Positions 22,901 through 33,558 of a stretch of 64,000 bases of DNA are shown here, in pieces. This DNA is from Dichetophora obliterata (taxonomy: Eukaryota; Arthropoda; Insecta; Diptera; Sciomyzidae). The stretch lies in assembly GCA_963920525.1 (NCBI GenBank), contig OY986439.1, positions 28,468,819 through 28,532,818 on the forward strand, in the 5' to 3' direction. A program made the translations under genes and the position numbers. The notes beneath the pieces were generated by a model. The model saw only the letters and a list, made by a program, of their open reading frames with translations. It was not told the origin of the DNA and did no database searches. Position 1 is the first letter of the stretch. The number at the start of each line of letters is the position of its first letter.

Positions 22901-23950
22901 ACTTAATAAAAAGTTAAAATTACATTGCATACTTGCAGGCGTCCAAGCTCACTGCAGCACACAGCGTTAAGCGAAGCGTTACGAATAAGCAGGCAAAAGC
23001 TAGAAAGCGTCCCCCATCTGCGCCAATTCTTTATCAATGTAGCGTTTGTAACGGTAATGCACACACTAGCTCCCCTCTAGCATTAAACCCAATTAGAAAA
23101 TTTGTTGTCCTGCCTGGGTGTGTTTGTTTGCAAACAAAAACACTAACTCAAACACTGACGAAGAATGTCCCAACAAAAGCCCAACCACTGGTTATAAATT
23201 ATAGCCAGCTATATTAAAACAACAACAAAAAAACAACAACAACTATCAGAAAGAAACAAAATACTCCACAATTATTAAAATTAATAATAATAAACACGAT
23301 AGAGAGTCTTTGAAAGTAAATAAAATATGCTGCCATAAAATCGAGTCCTTTTTAAACGTTTTCTTACTGAGCCAATATTCAAGGCCTTAGGAAGAATATT
23401 TAATGGCCTTATAGAGGGCATAGCACTTTGAAGACCTGAAATATTTTATTAATGCTAGCAGCCAGCCTAAGAACTTTTTTGATGTTTACTAAAATTTTCT
23501 AGGAAAATTGTGTTTATACATTAAACAGAGAAAATGTCTTCTTAAATATTAAGCAGTTTGTGTTAAACAACATTTCAGAAACTTATTCAAATTTAACAGC
23601 GATTTATTCGTTTTTTTGCAAGACAGTCAAAAGTAAGAGAATACAAAAATTCGTCAAATTTACCAAAAACAGAAAGTCGTAATTTTTGTATATATAATGG
23701 ATATTATTGAAGTTTAGATGAAACAAAAACATTTTGGGGCATTCCACGGGAAATGAGGAAAATTAATTATTTTCTTAAATTGATATGATTATAAACAATT
23801 TATTCTTAAAGCAATGTATAATAGTTAAATTTACATGATCTGATGACAAGTTTTTGTTTATTGTGAACGAGTCGTACGATTTTTTTACCAGTCACAGCAC
23901 GATGTCCCAACAGTCACAATTTCTACTTTCTAAATTTTTTGGAATAAACT
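19993..23950. other. Non-coding DNA without bounded elements
   Basis: About 4 kb without recognised TIR/TSD pairs or protein motifs. Two patches (about 20360-20640 and 22330-23200) are less AT-rich than the surroundings and look non-repetitive. They are the best places in the 3' half to look for conserved regulatory sequence, but nothing specific can be claimed. Confidence 0.4.
22933..23217 (+). other. Unassigned 94-codon ORF
   Basis: An open frame in a locally GC-richer patch, starting within TTGCAGGCGTCC. The translation is basic at the N-terminus (KLTAAHSVKRSVTNKQAKARKR), contains YQCSVCNG and matches no family I recognise. A TTGCAG acceptor-like site lies just upstream and a GGTAATG donor-like site at about 23053, so part could be an exon. 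There is no supporting neighbour, and chance is the default explanation. Confidence 0.15.
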
Positions 23951-23962
23951 TAGCTTAGTGCT

Positions 23963-25273
23963 TAGGGATTACTGTGTGGTGGCCGGCTGTGAACAAATCA
24001 ACATTCCTCAGGCACTTGGAGAAAACTAAGCGGCAGGCAGCGCTATGCATCACGGGGGCACTGAAGTCAACTCCAACTAAAGCGCTTGAAACCATTCTAA
24101 GTATGGACCCCCTGGACATACACGCAAAACTAATAGCCGGAAAAACGGCACAACGCCTTACGGCAGCAGGCAGCATGCACATTCAAAATTTTGGACATTG
24201 TACAATCGGAAAGGATCTACCTAGTAGCACGGACTACATGGTGCCTCGCACGATAGTCAATTCCAAAGCACGAACTCTTCTGGGACCAAATGACTGGTGC
24301 AAAGGTATAGAACAAGCACAGCAGGCGGTCAACATATTTACCGACGGCTCCAAAATGCCTACGGGGGTAGGTGTGGCGGTGTATTGCGCAGAGCCTAATA
24401 TAAGGCAGCCATATAAACTGCCGAACCACTGCAGTATCTTCCAGGCGGAAACATTTGCCATTAGGAAGGCTGCTGAGATAGCCCTCAGCATGGGCACACA
24501 ACACTCTAACATCAACATTTTCGTTGACAGTCAAGCGGCGATCAAATGCATGCGCTCCGCTAGCATCAAGTCCAAAAGTGTCTTGGCTGGCAGAGATGCA
24601 CTAGATGCACTATGCGCTTCGAAAAGAGTGCGCATCTACTGGGTCCCTAGCCACCAGGGCATTGAGGGAAACGAGATGGCAGATGGTTTAGCAAAGGAAG
24701 GCGCTGGGCTGGAATCAGAACTCGCAGAACATGTACTTACTCCGCTACAAGAGTTGTACAGGAACCTCGAAAAAAGAGCCTCACTAGCAGTGAATCGTAG
24801 ATGGAGAGATACGACATCGTGCAAAATCTCGAAAATCATGTGCAATGCACAATGCAAAAAACGAACTCTGTTCATCTTGGCACGCCCGCGCAAAGATTGC
24901 AGGACACTAGTGGGCATGCTCACTGGTCATTGCATGACGGCAGCCCACGCGAGGAGCTTGGCATTACCACGGATGACAACTGCAGAAAGTGCAAAGAACC
25001 GGGCACAGTGGAGACTCTGGAGCACCTACTATGCACATGCCCCGCCCTACTTAGATCGAGACTAAAATACCTAGGCTCATCGACATTCCCGTCGCTTAAA
25101 GACGTAGCCAGGGTGTCTCTAGAATCCCTCCTAAGGTTTGGGAACTCAACGCAAATCTTTAAAGACTTTTGAGCGTACACAAAGGTTCCTTTAGCTCGCT
25201 ACCGGTACCACTAAGGACCTGAATTGGTCTATGTGAGCCTTCACGAAGGCATCCGGTTTAACCTAACCTAACC
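23963..25273 (+). pseudogene. 5'-truncated LINE with RNase H domain (I/R1-type)
   Basis: Only the 3' part of a non-LTR retrotransposon was inserted. A direct repeat TAGCTTAGTGCT flanks it (23951-23962 and 25274-25285), and the element ends in AACCTAACCTAACC-type repeats. The frame 23974-25065 opens within the RT thumb region (LEKTKRQAALCITGAL), then has RNase H with the acidic residues in FTDGSK, FQAETFA, FVDSQAA and GNEMAD. After HCMTAAHAR the frame shifts near 24945-24960. The C-terminus continues at about 24955-25172 with a CRKC...EHLLCTCP zinc-knuckle-like motif, ending KDF. RNase H domains of this kind occur in the I, R1 and LOA groups. The truncation and frameshift make it inactive. Confidence 0.9.
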
Positions 25274-25285
25274 TAGCTTAGTGCT

Positions 25286-25705
25286 AATTTTAAGTTTCTG
25301 TTGAAGTCTATTTAATCATTTCATAGCATGGTAAAGACATCTGGCTATGTATAGTATTTGGGCTAAAATCTCGATTGACAGTGTAGAAGGCGGAGGTGAG
25401 GTATTTTTGACTGTCCCACTAGTCACAAACCCGCCAGAGAACCTTAGGGGAATTTGCCTGTCTAAAGCCAGGAATAGCAGGGTGAGGGATTGTTATTAGG
25501 TGGGCAGTTCATGGGGCATGGCCCATAAACTGATCTCATAATGAGTTCATTCTTGAGGCACGGCTCTTGGGTGTTCATCTGATAACTGTAAAAGAAAAAG
25601 GTTTACCTTGAGCCTTGGTTCTTGGCGCCAAATTCTTGGAGAAAGCATGGTTTTGATATTAAGTTATCATAACACCGTCATTGTAATATGCTTTCGATCA
25701 TTGGC
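25286..25705. other. Unassigned, less AT-rich repeat-like DNA
   Basis: G-rich non-coding sequence containing TGTCCCACTAGTCACA at 25413-25428, a motif recurring with changes at 23906, 28568 and 28760. It is probably part of an old dispersed repeat that the LINE at 23963 split. Confidence 0.35.
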
Positions 25706-27130
25706 GTCGGAAGCGGGGCGAAGGGGGGCAGTTGCCCCCACTTTTTTAGCTAGATAAACAATTTAAAAGGAAAACTTCAAAAGTTATTCAAAATATCAGT
25801 TTTTTTACAATGATAATATTTTTTTTATTATATATTTTCCTCTTCTTTCTCTCTTCTTCATAAGCATGCTTGCGGATAACCATTTTCTTTCTCTGTGTTT
25901 GCAAAAAGATAAAACAAAATGTAGAGTTTCTACTGCAAACCCACCACTTTAGTTTAAAAGCACCCTTAAGTATGTAACTTAATGCTTGTTAATTTTGCAA
26001 CTCTGTTAAGAAAAAATTTGACATGTTCTTAGGGGCTTTCCATATTGGACGACATGTTGTACGATAAGTTAGATGGAAAACTAATGGGACAATTTGATTG
26101 AGCGTTCGAACGATCCAACTTGTAAAGCAACATCATTAATTGCAAGCTCTCAAGCAGAACACATCCGGCTAATAGCTAAGCAACTTTTAGATGCCCTAAC
26201 AATTGAGCAGTAATTTTACATAATTGTACAATATTGTACAATCAGCAGATAAAAACCAAAAATTTCGACTATAGTTTTAGCTTACGCATGGTACTACATG
26301 TTGTACAATCTGCCATGTTGGTCCAATGTTTTGGACCATGCGAAGGCCCCTACTGTGAATTAGCTGATGAAAATCCACCTCGACGCTTTGAAGAAACATC
26401 AAATCCGGTTCCTTCAGTACAGTTGCCATTATATGATCGGCTACGAAAAGATTATTTCGAAATTTTAGATCTTCTCTCAAATGAGATAACGGCTAGATTC
26501 GATCAAACAGGTTGATATTTTACTTTTTTTTTTATTTTTGCAAGTTTACACCAGCTTCACTCAACCGACTCACTTTGATTTAACATTCGGTGAGTCGGTT
26601 GAGTGAAGCTAGTGTAAACTGGCACTTTGTAAATCTTATTGTACATTTAAACAGATCTTGACACTCTGGAATCGTTGGAATATTGTAATCGAAGCCTTCA
26701 ACGGAAAAGTGCCTTCTGAACAAAATCTAAAAACAAAACTAGATCTTTATGCAGATGACTTTTTTGCAGATCAAATTGCTGAAGCAATTGCCTGGTCAAA
26801 CACCTTGAAATTGTAGTGGCATTATATCCCAATTTGCAAAAAATTCGGATGCTGTAAAAAAAACTATTAAATGAAGTTGAAAAACTTATTGCTTTGCTTT
26901 TGACTGTGCCTGCATCAGCAGCATCATCTGAGCGTTCTTTTAGTGCACTAAGACGACTTAAAACGTATCTTCGAGCAACTACAACATAGAAACGACTCAC
27001 TCATGCGGCACTTATACACATTCACAAAGATAAAACCGAAGAATTCAATTCGATGGAGGTGGTGAAAGAGTTTGTTTCTCGCAAGGACAGAAAGAAACAT
27101 TTTGGAAGAATTTAAATTGATATAACTTTT
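25706..27130 (+). pseudogene. ZMYM1-like hAT transposase remnant
   Basis: Pieces of a hAT transposase of the type related to zinc finger MYM-type 1 proteins. 26375-26510 encodes PPRRFEETSNP and then LRKDYFEILDLLSNEITARF. After a 144-bp interruption with GT-AG ends (26511-26654) the same frame goes on with DLDTLESLE. Stops and shifts follow, and 26873-27118 encodes the C-terminal dimerisation region (LLTVPASAASSERSFSALRR, LKTYLRATTT-stop-KRLTHAALIHIHK). SERSFSALRR is the hAT signature. The G-rich start near 25706 (GGCGTCGGAAGCGGGG) resembles the terminal GGGGCG-type sequence of this group and is echoed at 62237. The N-terminal half is missing or unreadable, so it is dead. Confidence 0.8.
26511..26654 (+). 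repeat. Intron-like insertion containing a hairpin
   Basis: The segment starts GT and ends TTTAAACAG, and removing it restores the transposase frame exactly (FDQT joins DLDTLE). It contains a 31-bp inverted repeat with one mismatch (26543-26573 and 26590-26620; arm core CTTCACTCAACCGACTCAC) around a 16-base loop. AAACAG occurs just before its start and as its last six bases, so it could also be a small insertion with a 6-bp duplication. Either way the hairpin is the main content. Confidence 0.75.
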
Positions 27131-27392
27131 TGTACCTTATTGCATTTAAACCATGTAAAGATATACCTAGTCTTGCTTTATAAAAGCAACCATTATTTCT
27201 TATATTTTAATATTACCATATGAAAGATCCTTTAAAGAATGATCTCTAATATTGAAATTGGAAGAACTTTTAAAAATAATGAAATTTTAATATTTTTTAT
27301 ATATTTTTGTATTTTTGTTATTTTAAACTAAAATAAAAAAGTTGTTTATTCACATTCATGTTTCTTTGAAGAAATTTTGGTGAACTTTTTTT

Positions 27393-27466
27393 GTACCACC
27401 ATTTGTACTGCCCCCATTTGTAATGCCCCCCCATTTGTACTGCCCCCCATTTGTACTTCCCCCCCA
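27393..27466. repeat. Minisatellite of about 16 bp, four units
   Basis: CATTTGTACTGCCCCC-type units with ATTTGTA at 27401, 27416, 27433 and 27449; length varies by the C run. The two minus-strand ORFs across it (GGSTNGG-type peptides) are products of the repeat. Confidence 0.8.
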
Positions 27467-27469
27467 GAT

Positions 27470-28888
27470 GAAATTAGCTTCAGACGTGCTTGCTTTCGAT
27501 GGACGATCAATCCAACATAACTTGAAGAGCGGGGGCAGTCGGACATCCATCAATGATGAGGAGACCTGATCTATCGTTGTTCTGCAGACCTTATCTTAGA
27601 ATGAAGGTTTTATGTAAGAAACATTTAATCTTTCGACCGTAGTATAAGCCAATTGGTATACAACGGCTCATGATTCCTAGTTTTCCGAAAGAGGCTTTTT
27701 ATTAAGTCTTAATTAGGCTAACGAAGTTGCATAAGTAGGATTGTGGTTTACCCGGTATTTTACTGGGAAACCAATGGTTATTTTTTTTTAACCTAGTCAT
27801 GTACAATTCTAGTGGCTGAAGGTGTCACAGTCAAATATAAATGTTTTAAGAACTTTTGGTCTGTAAGACGGGATGTTGAAGAGCCTTGTCAGGTGGAACC
27901 TTGAGCCCAGGTATTGACTGTCGTTGGGCATGTCCCTCAGGGTCTTAAATTCGCTCTGGCTGTGGTTAGGCCAGGAAGGTCGGTGTGAGTTACACTTAAG
28001 TTGAACTCGGGTTGATGATTCCCTTAAATTACTAAGAGAATGATGGTTGATTGAATCTCGCTAATTTCAAACAGTAAATGTTAGGAAGGTAAGCAACTAC
28101 CGGATCAATATACTATTACCTTTGGAATTTGAGAACAGGTGACGTGGAAACCTAAATAGTCCACTGAGATTGAGGAATTTGATGATATAAAAGTCAGGCC
28201 TAAACGCCGCCTTAGTCTTTCGTGTCAGAGAGTGATGACCTTTGATATGATGATGATGATTATTGCGGCAAAAAATATATAAGAGTTATATTATTGGTAT
28301 TGATACTAAGATGACCCAAGGTTATTAAATAACCTTGGCATGTATAAATTCTAGTAGCTGAAAGTGCCGCGGTCATGAATTGCGTCATTCTGACGAAGAA
28401 TGTTCTTGAAGAAGTTCTGTTGTAAATTATTAGGGGAACCTTTCAAAGTGGATCTTTTGAATTCCGAAGGGGCGTTGGCCGACGCTTCATATTTCTCCCA
28501 AGCTTTGCAGCACCGTTGAATTAAGCCTTCGCGGCAGGGGTCAACGTTAAAAACATAGTGGCTTTCTGTCCCACTAGTCACACTCCATTAACCAATGAAA
28601 TATCACCAAAATATTTATATGAGTTATTTTTTTCGGTAAAAGTTTTAGAAGTCGGTGCATAATCTATAGTAAAATATCTATTTGATCGATATAGAAGATA
28701 CATCAAAATGCAAAGTTACAGGTCTAAACATTAGGGGTACTGGAGTTAACTGTCCCACCAGTCGCTATGAAAAGTTGCTTTTGTACATTTTTTAAAATTT
28801 TTTTTAACTGATTTATAAAGAATTTAGATTTAGGCCACAGTTTTAGTAAAATTAATTTTGCTAAGTAACGGCTTGTTTCAATTTCATG
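27470..28888. other. Unassigned non-coding DNA
   Basis: No coding motif. The part 27540-28600 is less AT-rich and contains motifs (CTAGTAGCTGAAAGTGCCGCGGTCA, abridged: CTGAAAGTGCCGC; and CTGAAGGTGTCACAGTCA near 27815) that recur once each about 550 bp apart, hinting at an old tandem or dispersed repeat. TGTCCCACTAGTCAC recurs at 28568. Confidence 0.35.
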
Positions 28889-29896
28889 TTTTTTGGGTCA
28901 AGCTCTCTTTTTTGTACTATTTTTGTACAAAAAAATTTAGTTTTCGTTAAAATTAATAAATTTTTTTTAAAAAAACTAAAAAATAAAAAGTTCTCGGTCA
29001 CCTAGAAAATTTTATAAAAGGATTAGGCTAGTCGATTAGCAAACCTATGTTGCCTGGGCGATTTTCGGATCGGTCATGAAAAGTTATTAAAAAAAAAGGG
29101 GCGATAGGGGTGCACTTTACCCTATCACATGCTCAATTTTCTGAACTTTTTCTTTAGGAATTTCTTTCAATAAAATATTTGTACATAAACGTGCACAGCT
29201 AGAGCAAAACTGATGCCAGAAATGAAATCCTTGTGCCTGATTCAACCTAAAACTGGTCTCACATTAAGAAAATTAAAAAAATTCAAGGTATATTACATGA
29301 CCTTAGAATTCGGGTAATTTATAAATATTTGTGATATTAATAATCTGAATTTAATTAAAATATTTTTGCAGTTTAATTGCAGATTTACAACAGAAATTAA
29401 AAAACCGTGATGGTTGAAAATACATATGCACCAACGTTAAGATTCTAACTTGAATTTCGTGAATTTTTTTTAGGAATTTTTCACGATAAATTTGTGTATA
29501 AAAATGTATAAATGTGAGACTGAATTTAGGTTGAATCGGATACGAGGATTTCATTTCTGGCATCAGCTCTAGCTGTACACGTTTATGTACAAAAATTTAA
29601 TCATTTTCTAAGAAATTGGCGCATTCCTAAAGAAAAAAAATTCATAAAATTGAAGATGTGATAGGGTAAAACGCACCCCTATCCCTCCTTTTATTTTTTT
29701 TATAACTTTTCATGACCGATCCAAAAACCGCCCAGACAACATAGTTTTGCAAATCGACCCAGCCCTACGCATATATATATATGTAATCCTTTTATAAAAA
29801 TTTTCTAAATGACCGAGAACTTTTTATTTTTTAGTTTTTTTATAAAAGAGTTTTTTAATTAACGATAGTACAAAAAAGAGTACTTGACCCGGAAAA
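28889..29896. mobile_element. Foldback element with long arms, about 1 kb
   Basis: Nearly the whole segment is an inverted repeat. The left arm carries GGGTCAAGCTCTC, AAAAAGTTCTCGGTCA, TTGCCTGGGCGATTTTCGGAT, GGGTGCACTTTACCCTATCACA and GTGCACAGCTAGAG in that order; the right arm carries their complements in reverse order. Arms are roughly 400 bp with moderate divergence. One arm segment recurs at 39806-39970, so it is a dispersed family. It encodes no protein. Confidence 0.85.
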
Positions 29897-30009
29897 GTAC
29901 AAAAATGATTTTTAAGATCTTTCGTCATGTGGGCGTAGCATCTCTCATTCAAATCAGATTTTTCGCAATACCAGTAAATCCACGAAAACAGAAACTAAGG
30001 CAATCATCA

Positions 30010-30265
30010 AGTACGTCATTAGAAGGACATGTGCCAAAATTAGACATGATTAGTCAAGTGGGCGTTATTGGGCAATATTTGGAGAACCAGCATATTGATT
30101 ACCTTCAAAAAGGTGAAACGATCACTGGCGAATATTATCCGCAGCTGTTGAACAGATTTGACATTAATTGGAAGCAAAAAACGAGCGCATTTGGCGAAGA
30201 AAAATATGCTCTTCCACCATTACAAAGCACCGCACAGTGCGCTCTTTTCGATTTTAGGATGACAT
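30010..30265 (+). pseudogene. mariner transposase fragment, frameshifted
   Basis: The frame through 30060-30180 reads QHIDYLQKGETITGEYY then LLNRFDINWKQK, the mid-part of a mariner transposase. A one-base shift near 30180 then moves the reading to RAHLAKKNMLFHHYKAP, which corresponds to the HHDNAPAH box with its catalytic Asp changed to Tyr. Sequence before and after is unrecognisable. Only about 80 codons of the usual ~345 remain, so this is an inactive remnant. It directly follows the foldback element. Confidence 0.85.
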
Positions 30266-30319
30266 TTGCATTATCTCAGAAACTTTTAAAGCTAGGGCCA
30301 AGAAATTTTGTATAAATGA

Positions 30320-32184
30320 GCCTAAGCCTTTAGTAACAGCACAAGAAATTAGAATTCTAGGTCAACTGCATCACCCCTCCCATACAAACCATTTTCTTTT
30401 TAATAAAAAACCCTCATAAAATTGCTTAATTAGTATGTTTTTAAAAAACTTATTTAGTTTATTTAACTTCACTTAAACGTCATGCTAAAAATATTTCAAA
30501 TCAGATAACTTTTAGATATATCTTCCATAAAACAATATGACCAAATTAACGAAATTAAAAAAAAAATAAAAAAAGGTTGTTAAAACAAAATTAAATCACA
30601 ACTTGTATTAAATTATGAATTCTATTTTATTTTTCTTTAAATTTAAGAGTACCTACAAATTGTCTTGGAATTCAGTGCATTTTAGGGCAAAATTTGATTT
30701 TTAAGACTTTTTTCAAATGAAGTGGTTTTTCTTAATAGCAGCTAGATGCAGCAGGTTTTTACAGAAACAGAACGTAGAAGTGCGATTTTTTTATGATAGT
30801 TATAGCCCTCGACTTTAATAATGCTTAATAAGCTAGATATTTTCTACAAAATTTTAATTAAATTTTCATTCCTTGAATAATTACAGTCATTTTCAACGAT
30901 TTTTCTATTTTAATTTATTAACATTCTTTGTTGTATTTTATATTATATTCAAGAGCAATTAAGACACAAAAAAGTCAAAAAAACAAAATCTTGAAATATA
31001 CATTGTGCTCGAAGTTATTATTGCTTAAAATTGACTTTATTTTTTGGGCTTTATTGAGCTTATTTTTGTAAAAAAAGTTTCAACTTTGACGAATTTTATA
31101 AAAAAAAACCACACAATACATCAAGTTTTTAATAGCACACTCATAACACATGTGTTATTATCTGACGAATAAATTTTTTTTTATCAAATTTAACAAAAAC
31201 AAAAAAAACCCAAATGCCATCGTTAAATTAATAAAGCGCACTGTGGACCGGCGCAAAATGCGGTAAATTATGGGAAAAGTGGAGATTAATTTAACAAAAA
31301 AAAAAGTATAGCAGTGAGGGGAAGACTGCCGACCGAAGCGAAAACCTATATATAAAATATTAGTATTCCCTGGAAGACGTTGTCCTGCCATGGACCGCCT
31401 TACTGCTATATAAGAATTTTCATGCTAATATAGGGTTTCGGACTATCCTACATGTAGGATGGATTTGACAGGTCGGATGGGCATGTAGGAATGTGCGAAA
31501 GCTCATACTGCAGCTCATACTACATGTAGGATAAAAATCAAAAAGATCTAAAAGTTCCGCCATGATCTTGTTCTTCTCTGTGCGTCCTTGTTTGTAGATT
31601 TCCTTGGTAATTGTTGTTGGCGCACTTAGCTGGAAATTTTTTGTAGACGTTGTGAATTCTAATTGTGTAGTTACAGTCGGCATATGAAATTAGAATTATT
31701 TTTGTTAAGAGCTTATAGCAATTTTTTAAATTTGTTATATATTACTGAAACTAGTTCTTTTAAGTAAAAGTGTTACCATATCAAAATTACATATAATTAA
31801 AATAATTTATTTAAATTATTTCATTATTGAATTGATATAATAAATTATAGCTTATTTATATCTATATATATCATAACACTAACACAATATACATGTTCAC
31901 CATATCTATATTGCGTTGTGTATTAAAAATAGAATATTCTAAAATTAAGAAAAATCTAAAGCATATAAATTATATTTAATTCATATAAAAAATTGATGCT
32001 AAATAGTTCAAAAACTAGAATGCTTAGGATAAGCAGACTTTAGTTATTCAATTACTACTGAAAATATAAATTTATTTTGCAGGTTTATTACGTAACTGTT
32101 TTATATAAATCTACATAAATACTCTTTAAATTTTCTCAATGAGTTAAATTGTTCATACATATGAACTATATATATGTATATATT
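30320..32184. other. Non-coding AT-rich DNA
   Basis: No coding or bounded element was recognised. A small patch at 31438-31545 contains CTACATGTAGGAT several times, including palindromic forms. The end (32160-32184) is a TATATATG microsatellite next to the foldback element. Confidence 0.4.
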
Positions 32185-32185
32185 A

Positions 32186-33194
32186 GGGCGGATCGATTTA
32201 TTTTTCGACAATTTCCCTATGATTTCCGTATTCTATGGAATACGGACGATTCCATGAAAATTTGCCAAAGGAACCATACCTCTATCGTTAAAATCGAGTC
32301 CCCTACTTTTTGTTGGTAGATTTTTTCCCAAATTGACGTTCGTATGAAATATTACCTACACGTTCACATCCATAACTCAAAAACTATCGATTGGGTTTAA
32401 TCGCCAGTAGGCGCGTTGGAAAGGTGAGCTCATTTTGACCAATTTACAAATCTCCAACATTGGTCCAACAGTTCAAAAGTTACAGGCATTTTTGTCCAAA
32501 TTTTGGAGCATTTTTCCATTTTTTTCATGATTTTGTCCAAGAATATTACTTTCATGGCCATTTTTTTGGCTCAATTTTTTCAACCTCAAACGAGTTGCAG
32601 GAAAGAATGAAGAAGGCGCTATGGCGACGACATTAGAGAGCCGTACGAAAACACCAAGACTTGAAAGCAAACAAGACTTTCAGAAAAAATAATGTTTTTT
32701 TTCACATTTTGTCTTTTACTACACTCAAATTGAATATTTTTTTTTTTTTTGATAATAGGTTGATAGATACTTTATTATCTCTTAATTTGAATTTTTGTAG
32801 AAAAAAAAAAATAAAAAGGGAAAAATAATAAAAGGTGGTTTTATGTGTTATTTTGTTTTAGCAATATCGTATGAATTAATCAACCGAATTCGATAAATTT
32901 GGGCTTAAACTCTTCGTTTTGAATTGTAAATTGAATTAAATAATGGATTGAGCCAAAAAAATGGCCATGAAAGTAATATTCTTGGACAAAATCATGAAAA
33001 AAATGGAAAAATGGTCCAAAATTTGGACAAAAATGCCCGTAACTTTTGAATTTTTTACCAACAAAAAGTAGGGGACTCGATTTTAACGATAGAGGTATGG
33101 TTCCTTCGGCAAATTTTCATGGAATAACCCATAGAATACGGAAATCATAGGGAAAGTGGTGAATTTTTTCACTCCCTACAAATCGACCCGCCCT
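32186..33194. mobile_element. Foldback MITE (AGGGCGGRTCGATTT), about 1 kb
   Basis: The termini AGGGCGGATCGATTT and, from the right, AGGGCGGGTCGATTT are inverted. The arms stay similar for over 300 bp, through CCCTATGATTTCCGTATTCT, ACCATACCTCTATCGTTAAA, AGTCCCCTACTTTTTGTTGG and TTTTTGTCCAAATTTTGGA. The left arm has about 130 bp not present in the right. TA flanks both ends but within TA-rich DNA, so a TA target (Tc1/mariner-like) is only suggestive. The short ORF at 32473-32670 is part of the left arm. Confidence 0.85.
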
Positions 33195-33197
33195 AGT

Positions 33198-33231
<34 letters not shown>

Positions 33232-33558
33232 GTATTTCCGATACGGTAACACTTTTACTAAAAACAAATAGATTTACCAATATTATATATACTCTTTCAT
33301 TCATATATATAAACTGTTTTCTAAAATAGTTCGATGTCATATGCTGACTGTAGCTACAAATAAACATCTACAAAAAATTAAAGATTACTGTACAACAATA
33401 ACTACTGAGCAAATTTACAACAACAACGTAAAGAGAATGACAAGATTCCAGCGGTTGCGCAGCTTAAGAGGGGATGAGCCGAATTGGCGGCGTAAAATAT
33501 ACAGTACTTTGCATGCTATATTTTCTGTTTGCCTGCTAGCAAGATCTCAAGTGGAGGG

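Noticed and set aside
23955..25180. Minus-strand and alternative-frame ORFs across the RNase H LINE
   Set aside because: They are shadows of the plus-strand RNase H frame, favoured by its higher GC content.
31438..31545. A CRISPR-like or regulatory array of CTACATGTAGGAT motifs
   Set aside because: Only three irregularly spaced copies in a eukaryotic context; more likely a small palindromic repeat.
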